From Symbiodinium natans (lineage: Eukaryota; Sar; Dinophyceae; Suessiales; Symbiodiniaceae), in the NCBI GenBank assembly GCA_905221605.1, contig CAJNDS010002612.1:995436-1059435 (forward strand): 64,000 nt of DNA, written 5' to 3'. The stretch's first letter is position 1. Each line of letters begins with the position of its first letter. The notes beneath the pieces were generated by a model, which searched no databases, was not told where the DNA came from, and was given only the letters and a program-made list of their open reading frames with translations. Shown in pieces: positions 62,551 to 64,000 of this stretch. Both the position numbers and the translations under genes were made by a program.

Positions 62551-62634
62551 TGGGCTGCCAAGGAGATGGTACTCCCGAAGCCGCGACACAGGCTTAGGCG
62601 TTGCCTTGTTGGCCTCCTTTGGTTCTTGCAGCTT
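62551..62634 (-). CDS. Minus-strand internal exon, Lys/Pro-rich
   Basis: On the minus strand, after CGCACCCAAG: KLQEPKEANKATPKPVSRLR then EYHLLGSP, donor GTAACC (plus 62549-62550). Twenty-eight codons in phase 0. TTTAGGG on the right and CCCTAAA on the left in plus view. Confidence 0.5.
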
Positions 62635-62820
62635 CTTGGGTGCGGTGTAGGGTTTAGGGTTTAGGGTTTGGAGTTTGGGGTTTGGGGTTTCGGGTTTAGG
62701 GTTTAGGGTTTAGGGTTAGGCGGTTTGGGGTTAGGCTTTTCGGACTTACAAGGCCCAAACCTCAACAAAGCCCAAAACTAACCTTTCTGGCCCTAAGCCC
62801 TAAACTTGGCCCTAAACCCT

Positions 62821-62990
62821 ATTTGGAGATTCATGGGTACTTATCAGTAGGGTGATAGGTAGGGTAGCTTCGTTTAGAACCTTAGTCAGGGTACCTATAG
62901 CCCTCTAAACCCTTAACCCCAAACCCTAAGCCCTAAACCCTAAACCCCAAACCCCAAACCCTACTCACAAGTACCCATGAACCTCCAAGT
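62821..62990. mobile_element. MITE-like element with 33-bp inverted ends
   Basis: The left end (GATTCATGGGTACTTATCAG) and right end (CTCACAAGTACCCATGAACC, then TCCAAGT) are inverted over about 33 bp with five mismatches. The interior holds CCCTAAA units. The best-preserved member of the AACCTCCAAGT family. Confidence 0.7.
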
Positions 62991-63094
62991 TTTCCGCCCC
63001 CTGAGGCTGCATGCCACGCTTGCGGCGCGACCGTGCGACCTCAGCAAAGATGCTCAAGGCGGCCTCGACACAGAGAACCTCGGGATGCACCGGG
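62990..63094 (+). CDS. Internal exon starting at a MITE end
   Basis: The acceptor AG is the CCTCCAAG of the element's right end. FRPLRLHATLAARPCDLSKD then AQGGLDTENLGMHR and one base, donor GTGTGGGGGTTTGGG at 63095. Confidence 0.5.
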
Positions 63095-63259
63095 GTGTGG
63101 GGGTTTGGGGGTTTAGGGGTTATGGTTATAGGGTTGAGGGTTTAGGGTCGTTGAGGTTTAGGGTTTAGGGTTTGGGGTTTAGGGTTTTGGGTTTACTTTG
63201 GGTTTAGGGTTTTGGGTTTACTTTTTTTGGGGTAGCCTGCTGTTCCTTTCTGAGCCCAG

Positions 63260-63295
63260 GCTTCTGGTGCCTTCTACAGCCCCTTTGATAAAGAC
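63260..63295 (+). CDS. Candidate small exon
   Basis: A CTTTCTGAGCCCAG acceptor, ASGAFYSPFDKD and one base, donor GTAAGC. Its phase does not fit the exon ending at 63094. Confidence 0.35.
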
Positions 63296-63952
63296 TGTAA
63301 GCCCTAAACCTTGCGAGGCTAGCGCGCACGAAATGAGAGATGTGCGTTTTGCCTGGAAAAACGATTAGAGTAAAACAGAACGATAACGTTTAGGAGAATG
63401 CTAAAACTCGAGAAAACGATAAGAGTAAGCAAGAACAAATACGTCATTCAGGGATATCTTCCGGGATAGGGGGTTTTCACGCGTCCTCATGTGGGGCTGC
63501 GCGCTCCAAAATTCAGGCCGCCCAAACAGCGAGAAGCCATGAGACTGGTTTAGGGTGGGTCGAACTAAACATGGGCTGATAGTCACGCAAGGTGAATTTC
63601 CGGCCAACGACGCAGCACCTACGGTTCTTGACGGTCTGCCAGACAGGCTTGCCTGGGCTAGGGGGCGCGCGTTCTGCTGTGAGAGGCTGTGTAGGGTGCT
63701 GCGTGGCTGCGAAGTGGATATGGGGGTTTCCGAATTAGGGGTACCTTCTTGGGGTCCTGCTTAGGGAATCCTTCTATTTGGGGGTCTATATTGGGGGTCC
63801 CTTGTTTTCGCAAATCCCCATAGCGGCAGTTCCAGAAGCAAACTCTTCGAGTTTGACGGCTTCCTGCGACGTTCCCACGCACCAAACATGAAGACACTAG
63901 TTGGGAGATTCTAAGCTCGTTGCATTCCTTGTGTGGCTGTGCTTGCCTTCCA
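63296..63952. other. Non-coding interval with dispersed repeats
   Basis: 63360-63450 repeats ACGATAACGTT and ACGATAAGAGTAA, like the borders of the 10-kb array. 63715-63810 is an inverted copy of the GGGGGTTTCCGAA repeat. Frames across 63555-63897 are open but unsupported. Confidence 0.45.
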
Positions 63953-64000
63953 GCTGGGGTTCAAGCAAGGGTGTCTTCCAGCTCTCTCGGCGCCGTCATG
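63953..64000 (+). CDS. Exon cut by the window edge
   Basis: A GCTTGCCTTCCAG acceptor, then LGFKQGCLPALSAPS, open to the end. Confidence 0.4.

Overview
The window is eukaryotic nuclear DNA, most likely from a dinoflagellate. Four things point there: TTTAGGG/CCCTAAA telomere-type repeats occur internally throughout in both orientations; coding sequence comes as short exons with AG|G-type acceptors and GT, possibly GC or GA, donors; a complete Ty1/copia retrotransposon carries extra enzyme-like modules of the kind I know from dinoflagellate elements; and its LTRs contain 12 nt matching the 3' end of the dinoflagellate spliced leader. The genus cannot be read from the sequence. Because the repeats lie inside and face both ways, this is not a chromosome end.

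Layout. Positions 1-17500 hold small multi-exon gene remnants or gene ends (mostly + strand, one clear - strand exon at 6076-6174), a 60-bp tandem array (10070-10880) and a run of a 9-bp telomere variant (16146-16330). Positions 17550-27430 are one copia element with identical 211-bp LTRs, a 5-bp target duplication and four ORFs: Gag N-part; Gag CA, zinc fingers, two protease-like units and a C5-methyltransferase-like domain; integrase, a 2OG-Fe(II)-oxygenase-like domain and reverse transcriptase; RNase H with a Cys/His tail. Positions 27431-47400 are again short exons embedded in telomere-type repeats, with several small inverted-repeat (MITE-like) elements. Positions 47400-57600 are dominated by satellites and minisatellites, including a roughly 0.8-kb nested palindrome (51925-52900) and a hairpin-unit array (56200-57000). 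Positions 58300-64000 return to genes: an intronless coiled-coil protein (58614-59384), a small membrane protein (60903-61127) and exons on both strands.

The main pattern is that candidate exons lie between CCCTAAA on the left and TTTAGGG on the right, so introns begin with GTTTAGGG and end in CCCTAAA...AG. The telomere-type repeat often supplies the 5' splice site itself, and the two ends of an intron could base-pair. Neighbouring exons often agree in reading phase. Exon calls rest on reading frame, splice signals and phase only, with no transcript or homology search, so most carry moderate confidence.

The retrotransposon is the only large coding unit and encodes a full replication set. Its three frame changes (-1, -1, +1) mean that it either uses recoding or carries small indels despite identical LTRs.
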